A stretch of DNA of 64,000 nucleotides from Paracoccus aminophilus JCM 7686 (GTDB taxonomy: Bacteria > Pseudomonadota > Alphaproteobacteria > Rhodobacterales > Rhodobacteraceae): positions 186,001 to 250,000 of the forward strand of contig NC_022049.1 in NCBI RefSeq assembly GCF_000444995.1, written 5' to 3'. Each line of letters opens with the position of its first letter. Positions within the stretch are counted from its first letter, which is position 1. Below the pieces are notes generated by a model, which did not search any database, was not told the DNA's origin, and worked only from the letters and a program-made list of their open reading frames with translations. The position numbers and the translations under genes are program-made. Positions 19,254 to 27,110 of the stretch are shown piece by piece.

Positions 19254-19970
19254 ATGGAGCAGATCACCGCGCCCCTCTCGGCGCCGATGTCGGGCTGGGA
19301 CCGTTTCGTCTTCACCTTTCTGAACGCCGATGTCGCCTCGCGCTATTGGGTGGAAATCGCCAGCGGTCTGGGCGTCACTTTGCTTGCCGGGGGCGCGGTG
19401 GTCGTGACCGGGATCGGCGGCGGCGCGGCTTTGGCTGCCGTGCGGTCGCTCGAACGCAAATGGCTGAATGTCCCGATCATGATCTATGTGGACATTTTCC
19501 GCGCGATCCCGCCGCTCGCGCTGATCCTCGTTCTCTTCTTCGGCCTGCCGAATATCGGGATCATGCTGCCGAGTTTCGTCGTCTTGTGGCTCTCGCTCAG
19601 CCTCGTGCTCGCGGCCTTTTGCGAAGAGGTCTTCTGGGCGGGGATCACCGCAGTCAACAAGGGGCAATGGCAGGCGGCGCGCTCGACCGGGCTGACCTTC
19701 GGGCAGACGCTCTTCTGGGTGATCTTTCCCCAAGCCGTGCGGCTCGCGATCCCGCCTTTGACCAATCGCACGATCTCGATCACGAAGAACCTCGCGCTCG
19801 GCAGCGCCATCGGCATGAACGAGATCCTTGGCCGCGCCAATGCCGCTTTGTCGATGTCGTCGAATGCGACGCCCTTGACCATCGGGGCCGCACTTTACGT
19901 GCTGATCTTCATCCCGCTCATCATCGCCTCGCGCCGGCTGGAGCGCCGCTATGCCTGGGGAGGTCACTGA
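19254..19970 (+). CDS. PAAT-family ABC transporter permease 1
   Basis: 238 residues, inner-membrane protein with several hydrophobic helices. The EAA-type coupling loop appears as EEVFWAGITAVNKGQWQAARSTGLT, and the IDIFRAIPPLALIL-type segment (VDIFRAIPPL) is typical of His/Glu/Gln permeases. It starts one base after the ATPase stop codon region and its own stop overlaps the next ATG (TGATG). Forms a heterodimer with permease 2. Confidence 0.94.
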   Translation: MEQITAPLSAPMSGWDRFVFTFLNADVASRYWVEIASGLGVTLLAGGAVVVTGIGGGAALAAVRSLERKWLNVPIMIYVDIFRAIPPLALILVLFFGLPNIGIMLPSFVVLWLSLSLVLAAFCEEVFWAGITAVNKGQWQAARSTGLTFGQTLFWVIFPQAVRLAIPPLTNRTISITKNLALGSAIGMNEILGRANAALSMSSNATPLTIGAALYVLIFIPLIIASRRLERRYAWGGH

Positions 19971-20632
19971 TGGAGACGCTCTATCAGGAATTCTTCAACC
20001 TCGAGATCATGCGCAAAGTCCTGCCCATGATCCTCGCCGGGCTGAAGCAGACCGCGTTTCTCTGCGTGATGCTGATCCCGATCGGCCTCATCAGCGGGAT
20101 TTTCTCGATGCTCGGCGCCACGTCCGAACGGCGCTGGATCCGCTGGCCCTCGATCGTCTTCATCGACTTTTTCCGCGCCTTCCCGCCCTTGGTGCTGATC
20201 ATTTTCGTCTATTCCGGCATTCCCTTTCTCGGGCTGCAGGTTCCGGCGATGGCGGCGATTGCTGTGGCGTTTTTGCTCAATTCCGCGAGCTATTACGGCG
20301 AGATCTACCGCGCGGGGATGAAATCCGTGCCCAAGGGCCAGCGCGAAGCGGCACGCTCGACCGGGCTGTCGGCGTTCCAAACCTTCATTTACGTCACCTT
20401 CCCGCAAGCAGTGCGAAACGTCCTGCCCGATCTGTTGTCGAATACGGTCGAGCTGGTGAAGCTCACGACTTTGGCCAGCGTGATCTCGGTCCCCGAGCTC
20501 TTGCATTCCGCCGATCTGGCGCGTTCGCTGACCTATAACACCTCGCCGCTGATCCTCGCCGCAGCGATCTATCTGGTCGTGCTCTGGCCGGTGATGCGTC
20601 TGGTCTCGCGGCTGCAAAACCGCCTGAGCTGA
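19970..20632 (+). CDS. PAAT-family ABC transporter permease 2
   Basis: 220 residues from METLYQEFF; a longer frame beginning inside permease 1 is an artefact. Typical features: IDFFRAFPPLVLI, SASYYGEIYRAGMKSVPKGQREAARSTGLS split across the EAA loop, and FPQAVRNVLPDLLSNTVELVK. Second half of the importer's membrane channel. A LysR-type gene follows after only 4 bp, so regulator and transporter are probably co-transcribed. Confidence 0.94.
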   Translation: METLYQEFFNLEIMRKVLPMILAGLKQTAFLCVMLIPIGLISGIFSMLGATSERRWIRWPSIVFIDFFRAFPPLVLIIFVYSGIPFLGLQVPAMAAIAVAFLLNSASYYGEIYRAGMKSVPKGQREAARSTGLSAFQTFIYVTFPQAVRNVLPDLLSNTVELVKLTTLASVISVPELLHSADLARSLTYNTSPLILAAAIYLVVLWPVMRLVSRLQNRLS

Positions 20633-20636
20633 GGCG

Positions 20637-22337
20637 ATGGAGGCCCGCCAGCTTGCGCAATTCCTGATGGCTTGCCAATGCGCGAGCCATCAAGAGGCGG
20701 CGCTAGCGGCGGGCGTCTCGCGCTCAACCCTCAGCGAGGCGATTGCCGGGCTTGAGGCCGAGCTCGGCCTCACGCTTTTTCGCCGGAGTGGCCGCGCGAT
20801 CCTGCCCGGCCCGGCGGGGCGCTGGCTTTTCCAGGAGGCCGCCGATCTGCTCGGCCTGATCGAGGCCTTGGCGCGTTTCCCGGGCGCGGCGCAGCCCCTG
20901 CGCATCGTCTCGCCTTTGCGCTTCATGTTCGGGCGGCTCTACCGCGCCTCGGTGCCTGCGGCGCGCGCGCTGAATGCGCAATCCCCCGCGATCCTGCCGC
21001 GCATCCGCTTTGCCTCGCCCTATGCGGCGGGGCTCGATGTCGCGGGGGGCTATGACGATGCCGATCTGCGGCTCGCCTATGCCGATCTGACCGCGCCGGG
21101 CGATGTGTTTCTCTTCGATGACGACTGGGTCGCAGTCGAGGGCGGCACCGGCGACGGCCCGCCCGAGATCTGGCTGCCGCCCTTGCCCGAGGGCGAAAGC
21201 GCGCGCATCCGCGATTATTGCCGCGCGAACGGGTTGCCCGATCCCGCCCCGGTCGAGGAGGACGTCGGCGTTCTCGCGCGGCTCGGCCAAGCGCGGGCGC
21301 GGACATGGTTGCTCGCGCCCTATAGTCTGGTGGCGCATGGCGTCGCGGGGGGCGCGCTGCCGGTTCACCGCCTGACGCCGCCTTTGACGAGCCCAGTCAT
21401 GGCGCAGGTGCTGAGCCGCGAGCCCGCGACCATGGCCGCCGCTGAGGCCTTCATCGCCCTGATCCGCGCCCGCATCGACCTGCCGCCCGAGCCGCAGCTT
21501 TTCGCCCCCGCCTTTACCCTGCGCGATCTGGTTGCGGTGGATCGGCTTGCGAAAACCGGCAACACCACCCGCGCCGCGCGCCATCTCAACATCACCCAGC
21601 CCGCGCTCTCGGCCGCCTTGGCGCGGGTCGAAGAAACGCTTGGCCGCCCGCTCTTCCGCCGCCACAGTCGTGGCGTCACCCCCGTTGATCCCGCGCTTGA
21701 TCTGATCGCCGAGATCGCCGCGCGCATTGCGGGCATCACGCAAGAGGCGCGCCATGTTGCCTTGCAAGAGCGCCAGGAGGTGGTGATCGGCCATAGCGCC
21801 GCGGCGATGCTCTGCCCTGAAATCGCAGGGAAAATGGCGGATGGGCTCGCCGAATGGCAGCGGCTTTTGCCCGGCGTCAAGCTGCGGCTGATCGAGGCCC
21901 CGGCGCGCAGGCTCGATCTGATGCTGCGCGCGGGCGAGCTGGGCATTGCGATCTTTGACGCGCCCGAAGGCGCCGGGCCGGGGCAAAGGCTTTGCGCTTT
22001 GGGGCGGCTTTGCCAGATCGGCACCGGCGCGCTGGTCCTGCCCGCCGAGGATGAGGGCATCGCGATGCTTTCCGGTCTGCGCAGTGGGGTTCAGGGCGCG
22101 AGCCTGCCGCTGTGCGCGGCACTGGCGCGCGCGGGCGGCGCGACGCTTTTGCCCGAACGGCTGGCGCGCGCCTTGGCCCCGGATCTGCCCGCGCATGCGC
22201 TTCAGCCCGCGCGCGCGATGATCCTGCGGACCTCTGTGACCACCGACCGCAGTCTCGGCGAGGCAGAGCAGCTTTTGCTGTCCTGCCTGCGGCGCGCTTT
22301 TGCTGGCGATGACGCGTCCGATCAGGCGGCGCGATAA
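20637..22337 (+). CDS. Tandem LysR-type regulator: two HTH plus two effector-like domains in one chain
   Basis: 566 residues, almost twice the usual LysR length of about 300. Residues 1-60 form a first LysR helix-turn-helix (QEAALAAGVSRSTLSEAIAGLEAELGLTLFRR), followed by a diverged effector-binding-like region. Residues 293-352 hold a second one (TTRAARHLNITQPALSAALARVEETLGRPLFRR), followed by a second effector-binding region. The frame is continuous across both with no sign of a stop or frameshift. It begins 4 bp after the permease gene and its last 16 bp overlap the convergent acyl-CoA dehydrogenase gene. It probably regulates this catabolic block. The double architecture could create a built-in dimer. 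Confidence 0.88.
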   Translation: MEARQLAQFLMACQCASHQEAALAAGVSRSTLSEAIAGLEAELGLTLFRRSGRAILPGPAGRWLFQEAADLLGLIEALARFPGAAQPLRIVSPLRFMFGRLYRASVPAARALNAQSPAILPRIRFASPYAAGLDVAGGYDDADLRLAYADLTAPGDVFLFDDDWVAVEGGTGDGPPEIWLPPLPEGESARIRDYCRANGLPDPAPVEEDVGVLARLGQARARTWLLAPYSLVAHGVAGGALPVHRLTPPLTSPVMAQVLSREPATMAAAEAFIALIRARIDLPPEPQLFAPAFTLRDLVAVDRLAKTGNTTRAARHLNITQPALSAALARVEETLGRPLFRRHSRGVTPVDPALDLIAEIAARIAGITQEARHVALQERQEVVIGHSAAAMLCPEIAGKMADGLAEWQRLLPGVKLRLIEAPARRLDLMLRAGELGIAIFDAPEGAGPGQRLCALGRLCQIGTGALVLPAEDEGIAMLSGLRSGVQGASLPLCAALARAGGATLLPERLARALAPDLPAHALQPARAMILRTSVTTDRSLGEAEQLLLSCLRRAFAGDDASDQAAR

Positions 22338-23275
22338 CGCCCGAGATGCGCCTCGACGCCGCCGAACACCTGCTCATCCACGGTCAGCCGCTTGACCAAA
22401 GGGGCGGTCGCGCTTTCCTCGGTCATGCCGATGCCGCCGTGAAGCTGAACCGCCTCGCGCGCGATCAGCCCGCCCGAAGTCACCGCCTGCACCCAAGCCG
22501 CATGAGCGAGCTGCGCCGCGCGCGGGTCTTGGGCATCGAGCGCGCGGGCGGCGGCACCGGATAGCGCGCGCGCCTCTTCCAGCGCGATCGAGAGATCCAC
22601 CATGCGGAACTGGATCGTCTGGAAGGACCCTAAAGCCTGCCCGAACTGCCGCCGCTCGCGCATATAGGCCAAAGTCATCTCGTAAAGCGCGCCCATCGCG
22701 CCGGTCGCATCGGCGGCGGCGGCGGAAAGCGCGCGGGCGAGCGCCAAGGGCAGGGCCTCGGCCCCGCCCGCGATCACCGTGCCCGCATCGACCGGCGGCA
22801 CGGTCCAGATGGCGCGGCCATCGATCATCTGGCGCGCCGGGCCGGGCAGGGGGGCGAGACGCAGCGCGCCCGAGCCGTCAAGCATCAGCACCTGAGTGGC
22901 GCCCTCGGGACCAAACGCGGTAAAGGGCAGGCCCGCGTGATCGGGGCGGGCATCGAGCAGATTGCCCGAAACCGCGACCCGCGCCGCGCCCGCACTCACC
23001 TGCGTGCCCAGATCGGTCCCGGCGAGCAGCAAGGGCACCAGAACGCACTCAAGCGCCGGGGTGGCTTGAAGCCCCGCGCGGCCAATCTCAGTCGCAATCG
23101 CGGCCTCGCCCTGCGCGCCAGCTTCCGCCCCTCCTTGGGCCTCAGAGAGCCCCGCGCCGATCAGCCCCAGTTCGGCGAGACCCGGCAGCGGATCGGTGCC
23201 CTTGGCCTCATCGGCAAAGCGCGCCACGGATCGGGCCAGCACCTCGAGATCGCTTTTTTCCATCATCGCGGCCAT
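22322..23275 (-). CDS. Acyl-CoA dehydrogenase, short subunit of a probable heteromeric pair
   Basis: 317 residues, shorter than the usual 380-400. The C-terminal half is recognisable (MTLAYMRERRQFGQALGSFQTIQFRMVD over two conserved stretches, REAVQLHGGIGMTEE). The N-terminal and middle domains are reduced and lack the usual flavin-binding middle-domain signature. It lies 2 bp after a full-length dehydrogenase. Paired genes of this kind encode alpha2-beta2 enzymes, as in steroid side-chain degradation, where each subunit supplies part of the FAD or substrate site. Two ATGs are possible; the first is given. Confidence 0.88.
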   Translation of the reverse strand: MAAMMEKSDLEVLARSVARFADEAKGTDPLPGLAELGLIGAGLSEAQGGAEAGAQGEAAIATEIGRAGLQATPALECVLVPLLLAGTDLGTQVSAGAARVAVSGNLLDARPDHAGLPFTAFGPEGATQVLMLDGSGALRLAPLPGPARQMIDGRAIWTVPPVDAGTVIAGGAEALPLALARALSAAAADATGAMGALYEMTLAYMRERRQFGQALGSFQTIQFRMVDLSIALEEARALSGAAARALDAQDPRAAQLAHAAWVQAVTSGGLIAREAVQLHGGIGMTEESATAPLVKRLTVDEQVFGGVEAHLGRYRAA

Positions 23276-23277
23276 CC

Positions 23278-24453
23278 CTATCTCAGCCCCAAAACCTGTT
23301 TCGACAAGATCATGCGCTGCACCTCATTCGAGCCGCCCCAGATCGTCACTTTGCGCAGATTGAGCCAAGCGGCCATTGCGCCCTGCGCTTGGGCGTCCTC
23401 ACCCGGAGCCTCGCCCTCAAGGAAAGCCTCGTCATGGACGAGCGCGCGCCGCCCGAAGAGATCGAGCCGCAGCCGCGACAGATCCTGCGCGATTTCGGTG
23501 CCCCGGATCTTGAGCCGCGAGGCTTCCGGCCCGGGTTTTCCGCCTGCTTCTGAGGCGGCAAGCAGCGCCAGTTCCATCTCCTCCAAAGCCAGCAGCGCGA
23601 TCTCGATCCGGGTCAGGCGGTTCAGGAAGGTGATGTCGTCAAGCCGCCCCATTGCCGCCGCATCCTCGCGGATCTCGCCCAAAATCCGGCGCGAGCGCGC
23701 TGCGCCCGACATCGAAAACCGCTCATATTCCAGCAGGAACTTGCCGTAGCCCCAGCCCGCGCCTTCGGTACCGACCAGATTTTCGACCGGCACGCGCACC
23801 TCGTCGAAAAAGACCTCGTTGAATTCGGCCTCGCCGTCCAAGGTCTTGATCGGGCGCACGGTGATGCCCGGCGTCTTCATGTCGATCAGAAGGAAACTGA
23901 TGCCCTCCTGCGGACGCGCGCCCTTGGCGGTGCGCACCAGCGCGAACATCCAATCGGCCCAATGCGCCCAGGTCGTCCAGATCTTCTGGCCGTTGACGAC
24001 GTAATGATCGCCCTCGCGCCGGGCCGAGGTGCTGAGGCTCGCCAGATCCGAGCCCGCGCCCGGCTCGGAATAGCCCTGACACCAGAAGGTCCGGTTCTCG
24101 CGGATATCGGGCAGGAAGCGCGCGCGTTGGGCGTCATTGCCGAAGGCATGAATGACCGGCCCCGCCATGCTGATCCCGAACTGACAGGGATGGGGGGCCG
24201 GGATCGCGCCATATTCGCGCTCGAAGAGATAGCGCTGCACCGGGGTCAGACCGGGGCCGCCCATCTCGCGGCTCCAGCCGATCGCGTAGAAATTGCGCGC
24301 GGCCAGCACCTCCTGCCAGCCGGTCAGATCGTCGCGGGTCAGGCGGATGTTTTGGCGCACTTTCTGGGCGAGATCCGCCGGCAGGCGCGCGCGCAGCCAC
24401 GCGCCCGCCTCTGCGGCAAAGGCGCGATCGGCCTCGGTGATGGTCAGGGTCAT
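23278..24453 (-). CDS. Acyl-CoA dehydrogenase, full-length subunit
   Basis: 391 residues. Family signatures: CQGYSEPGAGSDLASL (FAD/substrate loop), WTTWAHWADWMF, FNEVFFDEVRVPVENLVG, and C-terminal IWGGSNEVQRMILSKQVLGL. Predicted FAD-dependent alpha,beta-desaturation of an acyl-CoA, passing electrons to ETF. It lies 9 bp after the second CoA-transferase and 2 bp before the short subunit, so all three are one operon: activate, then desaturate. The MaoC and SDR proteins of the neighbouring operon could take the next two steps. Confidence 0.94.
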   Translation of the reverse strand: MTLTITEADRAFAAEAGAWLRARLPADLAQKVRQNIRLTRDDLTGWQEVLAARNFYAIGWSREMGGPGLTPVQRYLFEREYGAIPAPHPCQFGISMAGPVIHAFGNDAQRARFLPDIRENRTFWCQGYSEPGAGSDLASLSTSARREGDHYVVNGQKIWTTWAHWADWMFALVRTAKGARPQEGISFLLIDMKTPGITVRPIKTLDGEAEFNEVFFDEVRVPVENLVGTEGAGWGYGKFLLEYERFSMSGAARSRRILGEIREDAAAMGRLDDITFLNRLTRIEIALLALEEMELALLAASEAGGKPGPEASRLKIRGTEIAQDLSRLRLDLFGRRALVHDEAFLEGEAPGEDAQAQGAMAAWLNLRKVTIWGGSNEVQRMILSKQVLGLR

Positions 24454-24462
24454 CGTCTCTCC

Positions 24463-25668
24463 TCAGATGATGTTTTGCGCGCGAAGGCGGGTGATGTCGG
24501 CGGCGGACAGGCCCAGAAGATCGGCCAGAACCGCAGGCCCATCCGCGCCGAGATCGGGCGCGGGCGCGGTCTCTCCCCGCGCGAGACCGGCGAAATGGGC
24601 GGGCTGTTCGGGGATGAGCAGGGGGCCGAGCCGGGGATGGTCGTGCCGGGTCAGAAGGCCGCGGTGCTGCGCCTGCGGGCTGAGGGCGGCCTCATCGACG
24701 CCAAGAATGCGCGCGGCGGGCACGCCTTTCGCGCTCAGATGGGCCACGACCTCGGCGGCGGGGCGGGCGCGGGTCCAGCCCTCGATCTCGAGGCGCAGCG
24801 CCTCGGCATGGTGGCGGCGCAGGGCATCCGAGGCAAAGCGCGGGTCGTCCAGCAGCGCGGGGCGCGCGATCGCATGGGCAAGGGTTTGAAAAAGCGCGCG
24901 ATTGGCGACCGCGATCATCACCTTTTCGTCGCGCGCCCGATAGGCGCCGAAAGGAGCCGAGAGCGGATGGGCATCGCCGCTTGGCTGCGGGCGCTGCCCG
25001 CTTTGCTGCCAGCCCGCAAGCGCGGTCGGCAACAGGCTGAAAAGCGCGTCAAACATCGCAATGTCGATCGCCGCCCCCGCGCCGGTGCGGGCGCGGCGCA
25101 AAAGCGCCGCCGTAATCGCCTGCGCCGCATAAAGCCCCGCAACGGTGTCGCCGATGGAATCGCCCACCAGCACCGGATCGCGGCCCGGCTCTCCGGTGAC
25201 GCTCATCAGCCCGGACATCGCCTGCGCGATCACATCATAAGAGGGCAGGGCCGAGAGCGGCCCGCTTTGGCCAAAGCCCGAGATCGCGCAATGGATCAGC
25301 CGGGGGTTCTCGGCGCAGAGCCGCGCGGCGTCGATGCCCAGACGCGCAGCGACGCCGGGGCGGAAATTCTCGATCACCACATCGGCGCGCCGCGCCAGCG
25401 CCTGCGCCAGATCGCGCCCTTCGGGCTGGCGCAGATCGAGCATCAGGCTTTCCTTGCCGCGGTTGAGCATGTGGAAATTCACGCTTTCGCCCGCCCGCGC
25501 CGCGCCCATCTGGCGCTGGTCATCGCCCTCGGGCGGCTCGATCTTGATGATGCGCGCGCCCTGATCGGCAAGCAGCGCGGTGCAAAACGGCCCCGCCACC
25601 ACCCGCGAGAAATCGAGGATGGTAATCCCGGCAAAGGGGCGCGGATCAGAGGCGGTCTCGCTGGTCAT
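24463..25668 (-). CDS. Family III CoA-transferase (CaiB/Frc type), copy 2
   Basis: 401 residues, close paralogue of the copy at 16050-17261. It shows ILDFSRVVAGPFCTALLADQGARI, FRPGVAARLG, GFGQSGPLSALPSYD and GDSIGD with the catalytic aspartate. Two such enzymes in one block suggest either two substrates, or one enzyme loading the substrate and the other recycling CoA from a product. It heads the reverse operon with both acyl-CoA dehydrogenase subunits and is divergent from the second dual-HTH LysR gene. Confidence 0.93.
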   Translation of the reverse strand: MTSETASDPRPFAGITILDFSRVVAGPFCTALLADQGARIIKIEPPEGDDQRQMGAARAGESVNFHMLNRGKESLMLDLRQPEGRDLAQALARRADVVIENFRPGVAARLGIDAARLCAENPRLIHCAISGFGQSGPLSALPSYDVIAQAMSGLMSVTGEPGRDPVLVGDSIGDTVAGLYAAQAITAALLRRARTGAGAAIDIAMFDALFSLLPTALAGWQQSGQRPQPSGDAHPLSAPFGAYRARDEKVMIAVANRALFQTLAHAIARPALLDDPRFASDALRRHHAEALRLEIEGWTRARPAAEVVAHLSAKGVPAARILGVDEAALSPQAQHRGLLTRHDHPRLGPLLIPEQPAHFAGLARGETAPAPDLGADGPAVLADLLGLSAADITRLRAQNII

Positions 25669-25809
25669 GGGCTAAGACTGTCCCAATTTCGCGCGCGCGT
25701 GAAATCGCGACTTCCGAATAAAGTGATAAATATTTCCGAACATCAGATGAGCTCTTGCGCCGCCCCTGTTCGGGCCATGATATATCCCGATCAACCATTG
25801 CGGCAGTTC
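25669..25809. promoter_or_regulatory. Divergent promoter/operator, CoA-transferase 2 / LysR
   Basis: AT-rich 141 bp. TTCCGAA occurs at 25712-25718 and again at 25734-25740, a direct repeat 22 bp (two helical turns) apart around ATAAATATT. TGATATATCC at 25778-25787 matches 17506-17515 upstream of the amino-acid importer. It covers an alternative ATG at 25777, which is one reason for choosing the later LysR start. Confidence 0.45.
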
Positions 25810-27015
25810 ATGGATATCCTGACCCTTACCCTCGTCGATGCGATCTTCCGCAACCGTGGCGTGCGCCAAGCCGCGCGGGCCGAGGGGCGTTCGCCTTCGA
25901 CCGTCAGCTCGGCGCTCTCGCGGCTCGAGGCGGCGATTGCCGTGCCGCTGATCCGCCGACAGGGCACGACCTTCATCCTGACGCTTGAGGCGGAACGCCG
26001 CGCGCCGATGCTGGCCCAGACCGTCGCGAGCATTCAGGCGCTGCTGGAAACCGCCGCGCCGGGTCGGGCCGAAGTGCCGCAGATCAGCATCGAGGCGCTG
26101 ACCCGCTTTTCGGTGACCGCGCATCGCGGCAGCATCCGGGGCGCGGCGCGCTCTTTGGGGATCGGCCAGCCACAGCTCACGCGGCAATTGGGCGATTTCG
26201 AGCGGCGGCTCGGGGCCGAGCTTTTGGCGCGCACGGCCTCTGGCGTCACCCTGACCGCGACGGGGCGCGCGCTTTTGCCCCATGCCGAGGCGGTGGTGAC
26301 GGGGTGGGAGACGATGGCGCGCGCCGCCTCGGACCGCTTCAAGCGCGACATCAGCACCTGGCGTCTGGGCACGGTGATGCCTTTGGGTCATGAAAGCTCG
26401 ATCGCGCGGATGCTGTCCAATCTCACCGCGCATTGGGCGCGCGAACAGGCGCGCCACCCGCTGCTGATCTCCAGCCATACCGCCGATGAGCTGATGCTGG
26501 GGCTGAAGACGCGGCGCTTTGATCTCGTCGTCATCGACCATGTGAAGATCCCGCGCGATTTCTTCTGGGCCGAGATTTCCAGCGCGCCTTTGGCCTTGGT
26601 CGGCGACGCCGGGGTGATGGCGTCCGAGCCCTCGATCCCAGAGCTCTTGCGGAAATATCCGCTGGCTCTGCCCAGCCTGCAAAGCGGCATCCGCCAAGAG
26701 GCGATGCGGTTTTTGGAAGCGACGCTTGGCCCCGAGGCCGCGAATATCCCGATCATCGAGGTCGATTCGATCCCCGTGATCATCAATCTCGTGGCCGATC
26801 ACCGTTATATCTCGATCCTGCCGCAGCCCTCGCTGGTGCGGCTGCCGTTTTCCTTCCGCCACATCAGCCTTGCGCCCGACCATCTCCAGCGGCTGGTGCT
26901 GGCCTGGCGGCGCAGCGGCCTGCCCGATGGGCTGATCGAGGCGGTGCGCCATTCGGTGCTGACCGATGAGGCGACGAGCAAGGCGACCGAGGCCGAGAAC
27001 CCGCCCGCGCGATAG
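25810..27015 (+). CDS. LysR-type regulator with two adjacent HTH domains
   Basis: 401 residues from MDILTLTLVDAIF. A first LysR HTH covers about residues 1-50 (RQAARAEGRSPSTVSSALSRLE). A 40-residue helical linker leads to a second HTH at about 92-150 (GSIRGAARSLGIGQPQLTRQLGDFERRLGAELLAR), then a single LysR effector-binding domain. The arrangement differs from the protein at 20637-22337, where each HTH has its own effector-like domain. No clear ribosome site is visible, so the start could be 33 bp upstream. It is divergent from the CoA-transferase operon and precedes the hydantoinase operon by 95 bp; either may be its target. Confidence 0.85.
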   Translation: MDILTLTLVDAIFRNRGVRQAARAEGRSPSTVSSALSRLEAAIAVPLIRRQGTTFILTLEAERRAPMLAQTVASIQALLETAAPGRAEVPQISIEALTRFSVTAHRGSIRGAARSLGIGQPQLTRQLGDFERRLGAELLARTASGVTLTATGRALLPHAEAVVTGWETMARAASDRFKRDISTWRLGTVMPLGHESSIARMLSNLTAHWAREQARHPLLISSHTADELMLGLKTRRFDLVVIDHVKIPRDFFWAEISSAPLALVGDAGVMASEPSIPELLRKYPLALPSLQSGIRQEAMRFLEATLGPEAANIPIIEVDSIPVIINLVADHRYISILPQPSLVRLPFSFRHISLAPDHLQRLVLAWRRSGLPDGLIEAVRHSVLTDEATSKATEAENPPAR

Positions 27016-27110
27016 CCCGCGAGACGGTGTTCGGCACTTGGGATATGCCTGAGAGACAGGGCCGGGATTATCGTTTTCCCATCCGGCCCGCCTTGGAGGC
27101 CGCAAAAGCG

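Noticed and set aside
20637..22337. Two lysR genes joined by a sequencing error
   Set aside because: Codon use and frame are continuous through the junction with no slippery run visible; still listed as the main way to refute the double-LysR finding.
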